Assembly (NCBI RefSeq): GCF_000196115.1
Contig: NC_005027.1
Location: 3,162,001 to 3,226,000, forward strand
Reading direction: 5' to 3'
Source of the DNA: Rhodopirellula baltica SH 1
GTDB lineage: Bacteria > Planctomycetota > Planctomycetia > Pirellulales > Pirellulaceae
DNA length: 64,000 nt
Part shown: positions 52,607 to 62,011 of the stretch, piece after piece
How the letters are laid out: every line of letters begins with the position of its first letter
Position numbering within the stretch: position 1 is the stretch's first letter
The notes under the pieces: model-generated
Databases searched by the model: none
What the model was told of the DNA's origin: nothing
Seen by the model: only the letters and a program-made list of their open reading frames with translations
Program-made: the position numbers and the translations under genes

Positions 52607-53520
52607 TCGCACTGAATCAGACCGCTTGGCGAAGGCTTTGCAAACTTTGCATTGCCGGTCTGATTCTGCATCTCGTTTGCAACCATCAAACGGTCATCGC
52701 CCAGGACGCTCCGCGATTTGACATCGTGGAGGGAATGATCGACGAAGACAAATTGATCGCGGAGCCGATCGCCATATCTTCGTTGCCCGCACCGAGCGAA
52801 GAAATTGCTGGGTTGCTTGAGGCGGGGCAGGTTCAATTCATTTCCGGCGGCCCGCGTCCATCGGAAACGTACGGTCTACGATCAACCGGTTTCATCAATC
52901 GAGAGTTCGATGCTGAAACGCGTTTCAATCTTTCTTATCACTTCGTCAGTCGTTGTCGGTGGTGGTGGAACGAGGAGGGCATCGTGGTTCGAGTTCGCTA
53001 CCCCGAATTGAAACTCAAAGTCGACCACACGGTTTGGTTTCGCCGGCGACCCGATGATCTCAGCCAGTTCTGGAATCTGAAATTGGTTCAGCACGAGATG
53101 GACCACATCCGGCTATCGACCGACCCTCGCGTGCTCAACCGATTCGAGACCGCGGTTCGCAAGGACGAGAGCCTGCGGTTCAGTCGGTCCGAGATGCGAT
53201 CGGTGCTCGGCGACGATGCCGTTCCCGAACGGAACAATGGCCCTAGTTCAAACCGTGGCCCTGATTCAAACAATCGAACGAGCCGAAACGACCGGTCACG
53301 AGGCTTATCAGCCGACCAAGTTCGAATGCTGATCAACCAGCGCGTTCGAGATCACTTTGACCGAACCGTTCAGCTGGTCGAGATTCGGTATCGAGAACTC
53401 GATCGCCAGACCGCCCACGGATCATTCCCCATTCCCGAGGATGGTCCGCTTCGCGGTTGGCTCGACCGGTCGGCGACCGACCCGACCGACGAACCCGCAG
53501 AGGATCCGCCCTCGCGATAG
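52603..53520 (+). CDS. Exported protein with HExxH motif (DUF922-like zinc protease)
   Basis: A 305-residue protein starting with TTG at 52603, overlapping the previous stop (TTGA), with a short signal-like segment (LCKLCIAGLILHLVC). The central domain resembles the DUF922 family of putative secreted zinc proteases. Its key motif is QHEMDHIRLS, an HExxH-type metal site, preceded by NLSYHFVSRCRWWWNEEGIV and YPELKLKVDHTVWFRRR. The C-terminal part is Asn/Arg-rich and disordered (NNGPSSNRGPDSNNRTSRND), then helical. It follows the M28 peptidase with overlap, so the two are probably translated together and both act outside the cytoplasm. The family call is by eye. Confidence 0.72.
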   Translation: MIALNQTAWRRLCKLCIAGLILHLVCNHQTVIAQDAPRFDIVEGMIDEDKLIAEPIAISSLPAPSEEIAGLLEAGQVQFISGGPRPSETYGLRSTGFINREFDAETRFNLSYHFVSRCRWWWNEEGIVVRVRYPELKLKVDHTVWFRRRPDDLSQFWNLKLVQHEMDHIRLSTDPRVLNRFETAVRKDESLRFSRSEMRSVLGDDAVPERNNGPSSNRGPDSNNRTSRNDRSRGLSADQVRMLINQRVRDHFDRTVQLVEIRYRELDRQTAHGSFPIPEDGPLRGWLDRSATDPTDEPAEDPPSR

Positions 53521-53719
53521 CGAGCGACGATCCACTTGCGTATGCATTGCGTCTGCCGTGGGAATTCGGTGATGCGCTGAAACGCTCGAAATTCGTTTGC
53601 CTGACAATCCGACGGCAGATCGCATCTTGGGACACATCGTTCCGCGTGGTAAGTTGCCAGCTTCACTCGCTCACTCGGCAGCCAAGCTGTCCGCACGCCT
53701 CCATTTATTGCGACTGTTT

Positions 53720-55891
53720 ATGTCCATCGACACCTACTCGATATGCCCTTGCGGTAGCGGCAAGAAGATCAAGTTTTGCAAATGCAAGGATTCCGTACAC
53801 GAATTGGATCGTGTGCTGAAGATGATCGATGGGGGCCAACTCGTCCCCGCTTTGGACCGATTGAGCACGATCCTGGAAGAACACCCCGACGCCGCTTGGG
53901 CTCTCGCCATTCGCGGCCGCTTGTTCATGGATTTGCGTGAATACACGTCCTTGGAAGAAAACGCGGACAGATTCCGTCGTCTCCAACCATCCAACCCGTT
54001 GGCACTCACGCAGAGTGCCGCCGCAGCCCTTTTCCGCCAGGATTTGTCAGCTGCGACCGAGCTGATGCTGGAAGCGTTGACCGAAAGCGGTCAAACCGTC
54101 GATTCCTTCGTCTTGGACGTCGCTTCGCTCCTTGCATACGCATTGGCTGGCAACGGAATCCTGCTGACTTCCCGCGTTTATGCCACGTTGGCATTGGTTT
54201 CCACCGGCTATGAAGACAGCCGGATGGCGGCCAACGTCCTCCAACAAATCAATGGCGACCCGTCGGTCAACCAACTTGCCAAAGCCGTTCCGAACCTCAT
54301 TCCACCACCGGAAAACGCGGACTGGGTTGAACGCTACGACGAAGCTGCTTTGTTGCTATCCAATAACAAGGTTGCCCTCGCACAAACCAAATTTGAATCG
54401 CTCCAGCGCTCCGCTCCGCTTCAGCCAGCCATCCTGTCCGGACTGCTCAACTGTGCCATCTGGAGAGGCGACCACGCAACTCAGACCGAAACGCTGGTCA
54501 AGCTTTCGCAATGCGAAGAACTGAGCTTCGACGAGCGTGCTCGTTTCCTCGCGATGTCGCAAATGGCCAGCCCCGATGCCGATGGCCTGGCCGTCGATCA
54601 CCTGGAACTCAGTGCTGACGTCGAATCGATCGACGAGTTCCAAATGGCGATGATCGCTAACCCTCGTTTTGAGGAATTGCCCGCTGACGCCTTGGAATCA
54701 GTCAAACGCGAAGGCGATGTCGCACCTCGCTCCGCTTTCCAAATCTTGGACAGCGACGTCCTTGGCGAAGGCGAAAAGCTGACTGCTGACAACATTCCAG
54801 TTGCCCTCGCCGCAGTGTTCCTGTTCGGCCGTGAAACCGACCGTTCCGCTCGCCTTCAAATCATCGGCTTGCCCGCGACCAAGCGAGCCCAGGTCGAAGA
54901 ACTGATGCAGCAAGTCGCTCCCAACGTGGAGTGGGTCGAAGCGGAAGAGATCGGCAAACTGCCTCTGACGATGATCGCAACGCCTCAGATTGGTGGGATC
55001 CGTCCAGAAAACCAGTCCGAATTGGATGCAGTGGTCAAAGAGCTGATCAGCCAACGCGTTCCGGAAACACTGTCCACGACTCCGGTCAAAATGCTGGGTG
55101 GTGTGTCCTTGAAGGAAGCCGCCAGCGACGAAAGCAAGACTCTGCTTCGAGCTGCGATGATTCGCTACATCGAAGGCGAAGACAACTTGGTCGCTCGGGA
55201 CGAAAATCTGATCAATCGCCTTTGCGAAATCGGCAACGTGCCGAAGATTGAACGCAAAAAAATCACCGGCGACGAACTTGAAGAGATCCCCGGCAGCGAT
55301 TTGGATCGTATCGATCCATCGGAATTGGATCCTGAGAACCTGATTTACCTGATCCAGCGTGCTCAGCAAATATCCGCCACTTCAATCGGCCGCCGGGCAT
55401 CACTCGCTCTGTTAGAAGCCGACACCGAATCGGTCGACGAAGGTCGCTTCATTGGCGCGAAGATCATCGCCTACTCGTTCCTGATGCAGCGTGCAACGGA
55501 ATCCGACGTGGCGGTCGACTACTTGGACAAAGCCAAAGCTTACGCCGAGGAACACAAGCTCTCCGACGCGTCACTGTTGCTGGCGGAACTCGGACTGCGT
55601 TTGCGTCGTCAAGAGATCGACCTGTTCCAAAACACCGTTCAGGCGATTGTTCAGAAACACAGCGACAATCCCGAAGTCATGGGCCGGTTGCAACAAATCC
55701 TCGCTCAGCTCGGACTGATCAACCCCGACGGGTCGCCACGCCAAGCCCCCGGTATGGGGCCAGCCGCACAGGAACCCGCCGGCGGCGGACTTTGGACACC
55801 GGATGGCGACGGTGGTGGAGCGGCCCCCGCCGGACCAGCGGGTGGCGAGGCTTCTGGTGGAAGCAAGCTCTGGGTCCCCGGAATGGACTGA
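53720..55891 (+). CDS. SEC-C motif protein with TPR-like repeats
   Basis: A 723-residue protein. The ATG 53720 is directly before the SEC-C zinc motif CPCGSGKKIKFCKC (about residues 9-22). SEC-C motifs occur in SecA and in many standalone proteins. Helical repeats follow, typical of TPR proteins (LDRLSTILEEHPDAAWALAI, FRRLQPSNPLALTQSAAAAL, NVLQQINGDPSVNQLAKAVP), and the protein ends in a long Gly/Ala-rich tail (PAGGGLWTPDGDGGGAAPAG). I see no enzyme domain. The function is unknown, perhaps in protein handling. Its stop overlaps the ribD start by one base (TGATG), so the two are translationally linked despite unrelated functions. Confidence 0.82.
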   Translation: MSIDTYSICPCGSGKKIKFCKCKDSVHELDRVLKMIDGGQLVPALDRLSTILEEHPDAAWALAIRGRLFMDLREYTSLEENADRFRRLQPSNPLALTQSAAAALFRQDLSAATELMLEALTESGQTVDSFVLDVASLLAYALAGNGILLTSRVYATLALVSTGYEDSRMAANVLQQINGDPSVNQLAKAVPNLIPPPENADWVERYDEAALLLSNNKVALAQTKFESLQRSAPLQPAILSGLLNCAIWRGDHATQTETLVKLSQCEELSFDERARFLAMSQMASPDADGLAVDHLELSADVESIDEFQMAMIANPRFEELPADALESVKREGDVAPRSAFQILDSDVLGEGEKLTADNIPVALAAVFLFGRETDRSARLQIIGLPATKRAQVEELMQQVAPNVEWVEAEEIGKLPLTMIATPQIGGIRPENQSELDAVVKELISQRVPETLSTTPVKMLGGVSLKEAASDESKTLLRAAMIRYIEGEDNLVARDENLINRLCEIGNVPKIERKKITGDELEEIPGSDLDRIDPSELDPENLIYLIQRAQQISATSIGRRASLALLEADTESVDEGRFIGAKIIAYSFLMQRATESDVAVDYLDKAKAYAEEHKLSDASLLLAELGLRLRRQEIDLFQNTVQAIVQKHSDNPEVMGRLQQILAQLGLINPDGSPRQAPGMGPAAQEPAGGGLWTPDGDGGGAAPAGPAGGEASGGSKLWVPGMD

Positions 55892-57075
55892 TGCCAAGCG
55901 AGACCAACGCGGCCCCGAATGGTCATTCGGCGGTTGATGTCCGCTGGATGACCGAAGCCATCGAATTGGCATATCAGGGCCGAGGCAAGGTTGAACCGAA
56001 CCCTCCGGTCGGCTGCGCGTTGGTCCGAGATTCGGTCTGCATCGGCAAAGGATACCACCAACGATTTGGGGGACCTCATGCTGAAGTCGAGGCCCTGTCG
56101 AGTTGCGATGACGCCACCGGAGCGACCGCGTACGTTTCGCTCGAGCCATGCTGTCACCATGGCAAAACGCCGCCCTGTGCGGATGCACTGATCCGAGCGA
56201 AAGTCGCTCGAGTCGTGGTATCGGTGGTTGATCCATTTGACCAAGTTGACGGTGGCGGAATTGAGAAACTTCGTGCCGCAGGCATTGAAGTCGTCACCGG
56301 CATCGCAAAGGAAGCCGGCGAGGAACTGCTCGCCGCGTATCTCAAACGCGTCCGCACTGGCATGCCCTGGGTCATCGCAAAATGGGCGATGAGTTTGGAT
56401 GGGCGCATTGCAACGCAAACGGGCGAGAGCAAGTGGATCACCGGTCCAGCATCTCGCGGTGCCGTGCATGAACTACGTGCCAGCGTCGATGCCATCGCGG
56501 TGGGAATGGGGACAGTCATTGCGGACAATCCTTTGCTGACCGTTCGGCTGTCCGAGCTTGCAAAAGTTTCCGCGGCCAAGAGTACTCACACCGAGGATCG
56601 ATCCAACCAATTGGTTCGGTTGGTTTATTCCCGCTCGCGATTGCCGGATCTGCAAAGCCAGCTTGTTCAGACCGCTTCGCAGACGCCCACCTGGCTTATC
56701 GCGGGACCACAGATTGCCAACGCGGATCTCGCACGACTGGCGGATCACGACGTCGAGACTTGGCAATGCGAATCCGCTGATCCAATCGAAATGGTTCAGC
56801 AGTCTCTGCTTTGGCTGGGCAGCAAAGACAACCCACGCGGTCTCGCAATGACCCACCTGATGGTTGAAGGCGGCAGCCAATTGCTCGGCAGCTTTGCCGC
56901 CGCGGATCAGATCGATGAGGTACACGCCTTCATCGCTGGCAAATGCATCGGCGGACGATCAGCCCCTGGGCCACTGGGTGACCCTGGGATCAAAGCCTTA
57001 TCCGATGCGACGTCGCTGCGAATGAGCCGCGTGGACTCATTCGACAACGACGTGCGATTGATCTATCGCCGATAG
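55891..57075 (+). CDS. ribD: Bifunctional RibD: pyrimidine deaminase/reductase
   Basis: A 394-residue enzyme with two domains for riboflavin synthesis. The N-terminal deaminase domain has VEPNPPVGCALV, the zinc motif HAEVEAL (catalytic Glu) and LEPCCHHGKTPPCADALIRA. The C-terminal reductase domain (from about 180) has WVIAKWAMSLDGRIATQTGE, WITGPASRGAVHELRASVDA, IAVGMGTVIADNPLLTVRL and TDVLEVEGG-like TLMVEGGSQLLGSF. The start ATG 55891 overlaps the SEC-C gene's stop. Deamination and reduction of the GTP cyclohydrolase II product precede lumazine and riboflavin synthase; no ribA, ribH or ribE lies in the window. It converges with the VWA gene, 17 bases away. Confidence 0.96.
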   Translation: MPSETNAAPNGHSAVDVRWMTEAIELAYQGRGKVEPNPPVGCALVRDSVCIGKGYHQRFGGPHAEVEALSSCDDATGATAYVSLEPCCHHGKTPPCADALIRAKVARVVVSVVDPFDQVDGGGIEKLRAAGIEVVTGIAKEAGEELLAAYLKRVRTGMPWVIAKWAMSLDGRIATQTGESKWITGPASRGAVHELRASVDAIAVGMGTVIADNPLLTVRLSELAKVSAAKSTHTEDRSNQLVRLVYSRSRLPDLQSQLVQTASQTPTWLIAGPQIANADLARLADHDVETWQCESADPIEMVQQSLLWLGSKDNPRGLAMTHLMVEGGSQLLGSFAAADQIDEVHAFIAGKCIGGRSAPGPLGDPGIKALSDATSLRMSRVDSFDNDVRLIYRR

Positions 57076-57092
57076 GTTGGGCCGATTGCAAC

Positions 57093-60000
57093 TCAGTTGC
57101 CAAATCCGCCGCCGCCTCCGCCGATTCCACCGCCAGCACCACCGCCGCCGCCGATTCCACCAGCTCCGCCTCCAGCAGCTCCACCACCGGCACCACCGCC
57201 AGCTCCGGTATCGCCAGAAACGAAGTTGAACGTCGTGACATCACTGATCTGAGAGAAGATCGGGGCCGGACTGATTCGAACATAACGTCGATCAGCAGAG
57301 ATGATTGCCAACGTGGTCAACGAAGCACCTTCAGGCAAAGTAGTAATAACCGGCATATAACCAACTCCACCCTGCGGGTTGAATCCATTGATGCCATTCA
57401 CTCCGCCGGTTCCGATCGCTCCGCCGGTTGCCCCTGGGATCAACGATGGATAATCGCTGAAGAATTCTTGCAGCAATTGGCGATTGTCACCCAGTGCATT
57501 GGCGGGTTGATTGTTCAAGCCACCACCGGCTGCCGGGCCGATGAATTGCCCCAACATTTCATGACCCACGTTGCGTCCGAAATCAGCCAGATGCTCCACT
57601 TGGGCATCGGCGAGCTTCTCTTTGCGTTGACCTTCTTTGACCTCAAAGATCACCAACGCGTTTTGTTCCATCAATGGAATGTCCTGACGAATGAACTTTT
57701 GCTCAGGACGTCCCACATCGGTCAAAATCTCAACGGTTACTTTGCCAGTCGAAACGTTGCCCCAGATACGACGCAGCAAGACGCGGTACTCACCTGAGAA
57801 ACCTTTGGGGCACAAGTAAGTTTCCGAGACCTGTCCGGTGGCATCGTCGTTGGCACCTGGGTAAGCGTCGCCGAGCAAGGTACCGCCACTGGTGCTGTTA
57901 GGCGAATCCAATGAGCAAACCGTTCCCGATGGTTCTTCAACGGCCAAGTCAATATCAGCATCACCAGTCCAACTCACTCGTACGATCGCGTCATGAGATG
58001 CGGCACGACGCAGAGCTTCACTGAACTGCTTCGCTGACTCGTTGTCACCTTCGGCCAACAACTCTTGATGAGTTGCACGGGCCACCAAACGAGCTTCTTC
58101 GACCAAAGGTTGGAACTTATCGCTCCAAGCCAATCCCAGAACACCCTCGCAAGCCCAAGCCAGATCGGCAGGTTGATCCAAACGTTTTGCCAGCCGAAGC
58201 CCCATCACGTAAGGTTCGCGGCGGTCCACGTCGGCTGCCGAGATTTGACGGCATAGCTTCATCGCGGCGGAGAGCTGCCCCATGTCTTCCAATCGAGCAG
58301 CAACGTTCAGCAGATCTTCTGGCGTTTCAGCAAAGTCAGCAGCGGAAAGCAAAGCTCGTTCGACATCGGCATCGGGTGCATCAGTGGCGGCCAACGACAA
58401 CGCATAGGCCTGGTACATCCAAGGCTGAATGTGTCCGGCCGAGATAGCACCTGCGATGACCGCACGAATCTCATTGAAATGATCCTTCGCGGCGGCTTTG
58501 TCGCCAGCTTCTTCTGCTGCCGATGCCTTCACGTTCAGATGCGACACGGTGGCACGAACTCGACGATCCAAGATCGTTAGGTCCCGAGCCGATTCAACTT
58601 TCCAGTTGGCGAAATGCTCGGACCAAACCTGATCCAACGACTTTCCTTCTGGAACTTCGAGACGAATCGCACGGTCGATGTTTTCGATCACTTCGCCATC
58701 GGAAGACTTCGGAGTGGTCGCAGCAGCAGACGAACTGGTTTTGGATCGGAGCGAGGCGTCATCAGGTACGACAAACATACCACCGCCGCCTCCCATTCCG
58801 CCCATACCGCCGCCGCCCATGCCACCGCCGCCCATGCCGCCACCCATGCCGCCGCCCATGCCGCCACCCATGCCGCCGCCCATGCCGCCGCCCATGCCGC
58901 CGCCGCCACCGAGGCTAACGATAGGCACGACCAAGTCACCGACGGGATAAACCTTCGTGACCAAGTTGTCTTCGGCTGCGGTCACGGTGGTGATGTTCAG
59001 AACTTCGTCCTTGATCATGTAAGTCAAGTTCTGATCACGGAGCATCAATCGCAGGAATGATCGAAGCGAAACGTTTTCCAGCGAGATGTTCACCGGAATG
59101 TCTTCGGACAAACCTTCACCTTCCAGACTGAAGACGTCGATTCGAATCGGGATCTGACGATCTTCACTGATGATTCGAATTGCATCATTCAACGGAGTGT
59201 CGGGAAATGAATAGGTGACTTCATCGGACAAACTCGCTTCGATGCGTTGTTCCGTTTCGCTGTCGCCAACCAACTCGATTGAACCGTATCGTTCGATACG
59301 ACGACGGCTCAGGCGTTGCCAGGTCTCAGCTTCGGGGTAAACGATCGGTGGATCATCGACGAATGGAACCGCCGACTTCAGCACCAACGAGAATGCGTCC
59401 ACGAAGTTACGTTGACGCAGTTCGCGATAACGACGGTCACGAGCATAGGTTTGCAACGCAAGTGTTTCGTCAGTCACGTGACGTCCGAGAACACTGTCAT
59501 CGGTGATTGTGTCGCCAGCCAAGGCTGCCATTTCCAAAGAAACGCCACCATCGGCTTCGGTGTAGCGACCCTCGTCGATCAAAGCGTTCATCTGCGAAGA
59601 CAATCGTTTCAAACGATCTTCACGTCGATAGGTTTCTTGCAGCAAACGAGCCGATGCGGTGGCACCTGCTGCGAGCTGTTCGAGGTTGGCTTCCTGTTCA
59701 AGGAAATCGGCTTCACGAGCGCTGGCAATCTGAATCGCCGAGCGAACTTGGCCGAGCAATTCACGACGCAGTTGCGGATCGATATCAGGCGTCGTCTCGA
59801 CACGCGAAAGCAGGCTTTTCAGACTGCCGGCGACACCAACAGGGTCTTGGCGAATCAATCGACGTGCTTCACGCAACTGAGCGCGGACTTCGCCTCGCAA
59901 ACGACCTTCTTCTCGTGAACGAAGTTGCTCGAAACGCCCCAACAAATCGCCACCGTCTTCTCGCAATTCATTGTCACCAACGACAGGCCCGAAGCCGCCA

Positions 60001-61586
60001 TCGAACTGACCTCCGCCTCCCATGGCTGCGCCCGGATTTGCTGGAGCAGGATTCGCTGGTGCGACATCCGCGGGAGCACCGAAGACATCGTCGTTAGCAC
60101 CAAAACCGGCGTCAGCAGCAGGAGCGGCATCGACTGCTGGTGCTGCGGGAGCCGGAGTTTCTGCAGCAGGTGCTTCTGCGGCAGGAGCGTCCATCGCTGG
60201 TGTATCATCAGCCGCCGCACCAAAGACATCGTCTCCATCGGTGGGCTCTGCGCCGAATGGGCTATCCGCAGCGGCATCACCACCGCCACCAAAGATGTCA
60301 TCGAATGGGTTGTCATCACCGTTTTGCAAGATCAATCGCTTGCCTTCCGGGGTCGCCATCTTCAGGACCGCTTTTGCCTCCGCGTTATTCGGGTCGGCTT
60401 GCAATGCTTCTAGAGCAACCGCACGAGCACCTCGCATGTTGCCTTGTTGCATCGCCATCGTGGCAGCGTTAGCCAACGACTCTGCGCGGGCCGTCATCGC
60501 TTGAGCCGTTTGTCGCAGCATCGGCGAACCAGCGGTTGCCAACAACAATCCGCGAGCGGTTTTGTGCTCTTCGATCAGACCGGTTAGGAAAGCGAAGTCA
60601 AGGTTGTCCGACTCGACGCTCGAGTTGGCCTTGATTTGAATATCGCTGTTCAGCGTGCCACCGACCAAATTGATCGACACTTCTTCAACGGACGAATTCA
60701 GTTGTCCCAAATAGATCGAATCGCGATCCAATCGCAGAGGCGGCAAACGTTTGCCGTGAACCCAGTCGATGCTCGCGTCCGATTTGATTTCAGAAATCCA
60801 GATGGGCGACATCACGGCCGCGTCAGCGACCAAATCAGCGATCTCGGCTGGCGTTGCGTCGGTCCCCACGACCCCCAGAACACCACCGGTTTGATTTGCC
60901 AAGACGCCCATCATTTCCACGTTCTTCGTCGGCCCGATTGCGACCGAGTGAACGGCGATATGATCGTTTCGCAAAGCATCAATCAGATTCTCAAAACGCG
61001 AAAGGTTCTGAGCCGCATCAATCGAAGAGGCATCGCCGATATAAACGATCGAGCGAGTTCGTGATTCAGGACGACCGGTCAACGATGCCCGGACGGTATC
61101 CAAAACCGACACCAAGTTCGTGTTGCCCAGCGGCAAACGCGATGTCAGTTTCGCAGTCGCGGATGTCAAATCGCTGCCGCCGGGAGCAGCAAAACCACTG
61201 GTCAGCTCGTTCGCCTGCACGTCCGCGGCAAACAAAGCCACACGTACGTCACGCTCGCTGACCGAATCCAATGCGGCACGAACAGCTTTCAAAGCGTCTT
61301 CACGATACGCTCCCACTTGGCTGGCCGACGTATCGACGACGATGACAATGTCACCGGCGGACTGTCGTACCGCTCGAAGCATGGCATCCTCAGCACCCGG
61401 CTGGATCGAAGCTGCGATCGATTGACCGCCCTCGTCCGTGGTGTGAGCAACGACGCGAATGGTCGCTTCAGAGGAAACAGATTGGGATTCGGTCGCCGGC
61501 GGTGCTGCCGCCGATACCGCGGTCGCCATGACCGCCGACGTCAACAAGGCCGACAATTTGCAGCCAAAAGTGGAAAAGATCTTCAT
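57093..61586 (-). CDS. Large exported VWA protein with STN-like domain and Gly-Met repeats
   Basis: A 1497-residue exported protein. The ATG 61586 gives a signal peptide (ALLTSAVMATAVSAAA). A VWA domain has the MIDAS motif DTSAS (about residue 85), with QNLSRFENLIDALR and VHSVAIGPTKNVEMMGVL. An Ala/Pro/Asp-rich linker follows, then helical regions. A secretin/STN-like segment follows (FPDTPLNDAIRIISEDRQIP; LRSFLRLMLRDQNLTYMI). A Gly-Met repeat block lies at about 58781-58910. Then come more helical repeats and an Asp-rich domain (VSWTGDADIDLAVEEP). The C-terminus is a Gly/Ala-rich tail. It is perhaps a surface or envelope assembly scaffold. Confidence 0.85.
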   Translation of the reverse strand: MKIFSTFGCKLSALLTSAVMATAVSAAAPPATESQSVSSEATIRVVAHTTDEGGQSIAASIQPGAEDAMLRAVRQSAGDIVIVVDTSASQVGAYREDALKAVRAALDSVSERDVRVALFAADVQANELTSGFAAPGGSDLTSATAKLTSRLPLGNTNLVSVLDTVRASLTGRPESRTRSIVYIGDASSIDAAQNLSRFENLIDALRNDHIAVHSVAIGPTKNVEMMGVLANQTGGVLGVVGTDATPAEIADLVADAAVMSPIWISEIKSDASIDWVHGKRLPPLRLDRDSIYLGQLNSSVEEVSINLVGGTLNSDIQIKANSSVESDNLDFAFLTGLIEEHKTARGLLLATAGSPMLRQTAQAMTARAESLANAATMAMQQGNMRGARAVALEALQADPNNAEAKAVLKMATPEGKRLILQNGDDNPFDDIFGGGGDAAADSPFGAEPTDGDDVFGAAADDTPAMDAPAAEAPAAETPAPAAPAVDAAPAADAGFGANDDVFGAPADVAPANPAPANPGAAMGGGGQFDGGFGPVVGDNELREDGGDLLGRFEQLRSREEGRLRGEVRAQLREARRLIRQDPVGVAGSLKSLLSRVETTPDIDPQLRRELLGQVRSAIQIASAREADFLEQEANLEQLAAGATASARLLQETYRREDRLKRLSSQMNALIDEGRYTEADGGVSLEMAALAGDTITDDSVLGRHVTDETLALQTYARDRRYRELRQRNFVDAFSLVLKSAVPFVDDPPIVYPEAETWQRLSRRRIERYGSIELVGDSETEQRIEASLSDEVTYSFPDTPLNDAIRIISEDRQIPIRIDVFSLEGEGLSEDIPVNISLENVSLRSFLRLMLRDQNLTYMIKDEVLNITTVTAAEDNLVTKVYPVGDLVVPIVSLGGGGGMGGGMGGGMGGGMGGGMGGGMGGGGMGGGGMGGMGGGGGMFVVPDDASLRSKTSSSAAATTPKSSDGEVIENIDRAIRLEVPEGKSLDQVWSEHFANWKVESARDLTILDRRVRATVSHLNVKASAAEEAGDKAAAKDHFNEIRAVIAGAISAGHIQPWMYQAYALSLAATDAPDADVERALLSAADFAETPEDLLNVAARLEDMGQLSAAMKLCRQISAADVDRREPYVMGLRLAKRLDQPADLAWACEGVLGLAWSDKFQPLVEEARLVARATHQELLAEGDNESAKQFSEALRRAASHDAIVRVSWTGDADIDLAVEEPSGTVCSLDSPNSTSGGTLLGDAYPGANDDATGQVSETYLCPKGFSGEYRVLLRRIWGNVSTGKVTVEILTDVGRPEQKFIRQDIPLMEQNALVIFEVKEGQRKEKLADAQVEHLADFGRNVGHEMLGQFIGPAAGGGLNNQPANALGDNRQLLQEFFSDYPSLIPGATGGAIGTGGVNGINGFNPQGGVGYMPVITTLPEGASLTTLAIISADRRYVRISPAPIFSQISDVTTFNFVSGDTGAGGGAGGGAAGGGAGGIGGGGGAGGGIGGGGGGFGN
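58781..58910 (-). repeat. Tandem Gly-Gly-Gly-Met coding repeat in the VWA protein
   Basis: About 130 bases of near-perfect 12-base units (plus-strand CCGCCGCCCATG type), in frame with the VWA gene. They encode alternating GGGM tetrapeptides over about 40 residues. The frame is kept throughout, so the repeat is coding and probably variable in copy number. It is not a CRISPR or intergenic repeat. Confidence 0.9.
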
Positions 61587-62011
61587 CGACAACTCAGAGA
61601 AGGAGTGGGGACCAGAGGAGAGATGCTGGGATGCGTCGGGTGGCAGGTTCATCGTAATTCTCGGCGAAAAGACGCGGGACGAGACAGCGAAAAGCCATGC
61701 GCGGACCACTCAGTCTATTTCTGGAAACTGCAATTTCCACGAAAAAACCGCTTCAAACGGCTGGTGACCCGCCAAGAATTCCGATTGTAGGGTGTAGCAT
61801 TCTGCAACACTTGTTGCGAAACGCCGCAGCAGTCCGCCGCAATCGGGTTCTCAATGGCTTCGCAGGAATAGAAACGCGATTTCCGGGCCAAAATCAGGGG
61901 CGAAACAACCCGAGCAAGCGCGGTGAACAAGCCGGCTCTCTCACAACCGCAAGCTCTGCCCAGTCGCCTCAGCTCAACCCACTCTCCCCAACTCAGCCCA
62001 GCCCAGCTCGC
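61587..62011. other. Intergenic region upstream of the VWA gene
   Basis: About 425 bases between the purK stop and the VWA gene start, on a common strand. The part next to purK (about 61960-62020) is a low-complexity stretch of repeated CTCAGCCCA-like units. A minus-strand TACAAT at 61784-61789 is a candidate -10 for the VWA gene, but I found no convincing -35. No other gene is supported. Confidence 0.4.

Noticed and set aside
57088-57100. Palindrome GCAACTCAGTTGC between ribD and the VWA gene
   Set aside because: A one-base loop and no T-tract make a terminator unlikely.
58781-58910. Regular repeats that could be mistaken for a CRISPR array
   Set aside because: Units are 12 bases with no spacers and stay in frame with the VWA protein.
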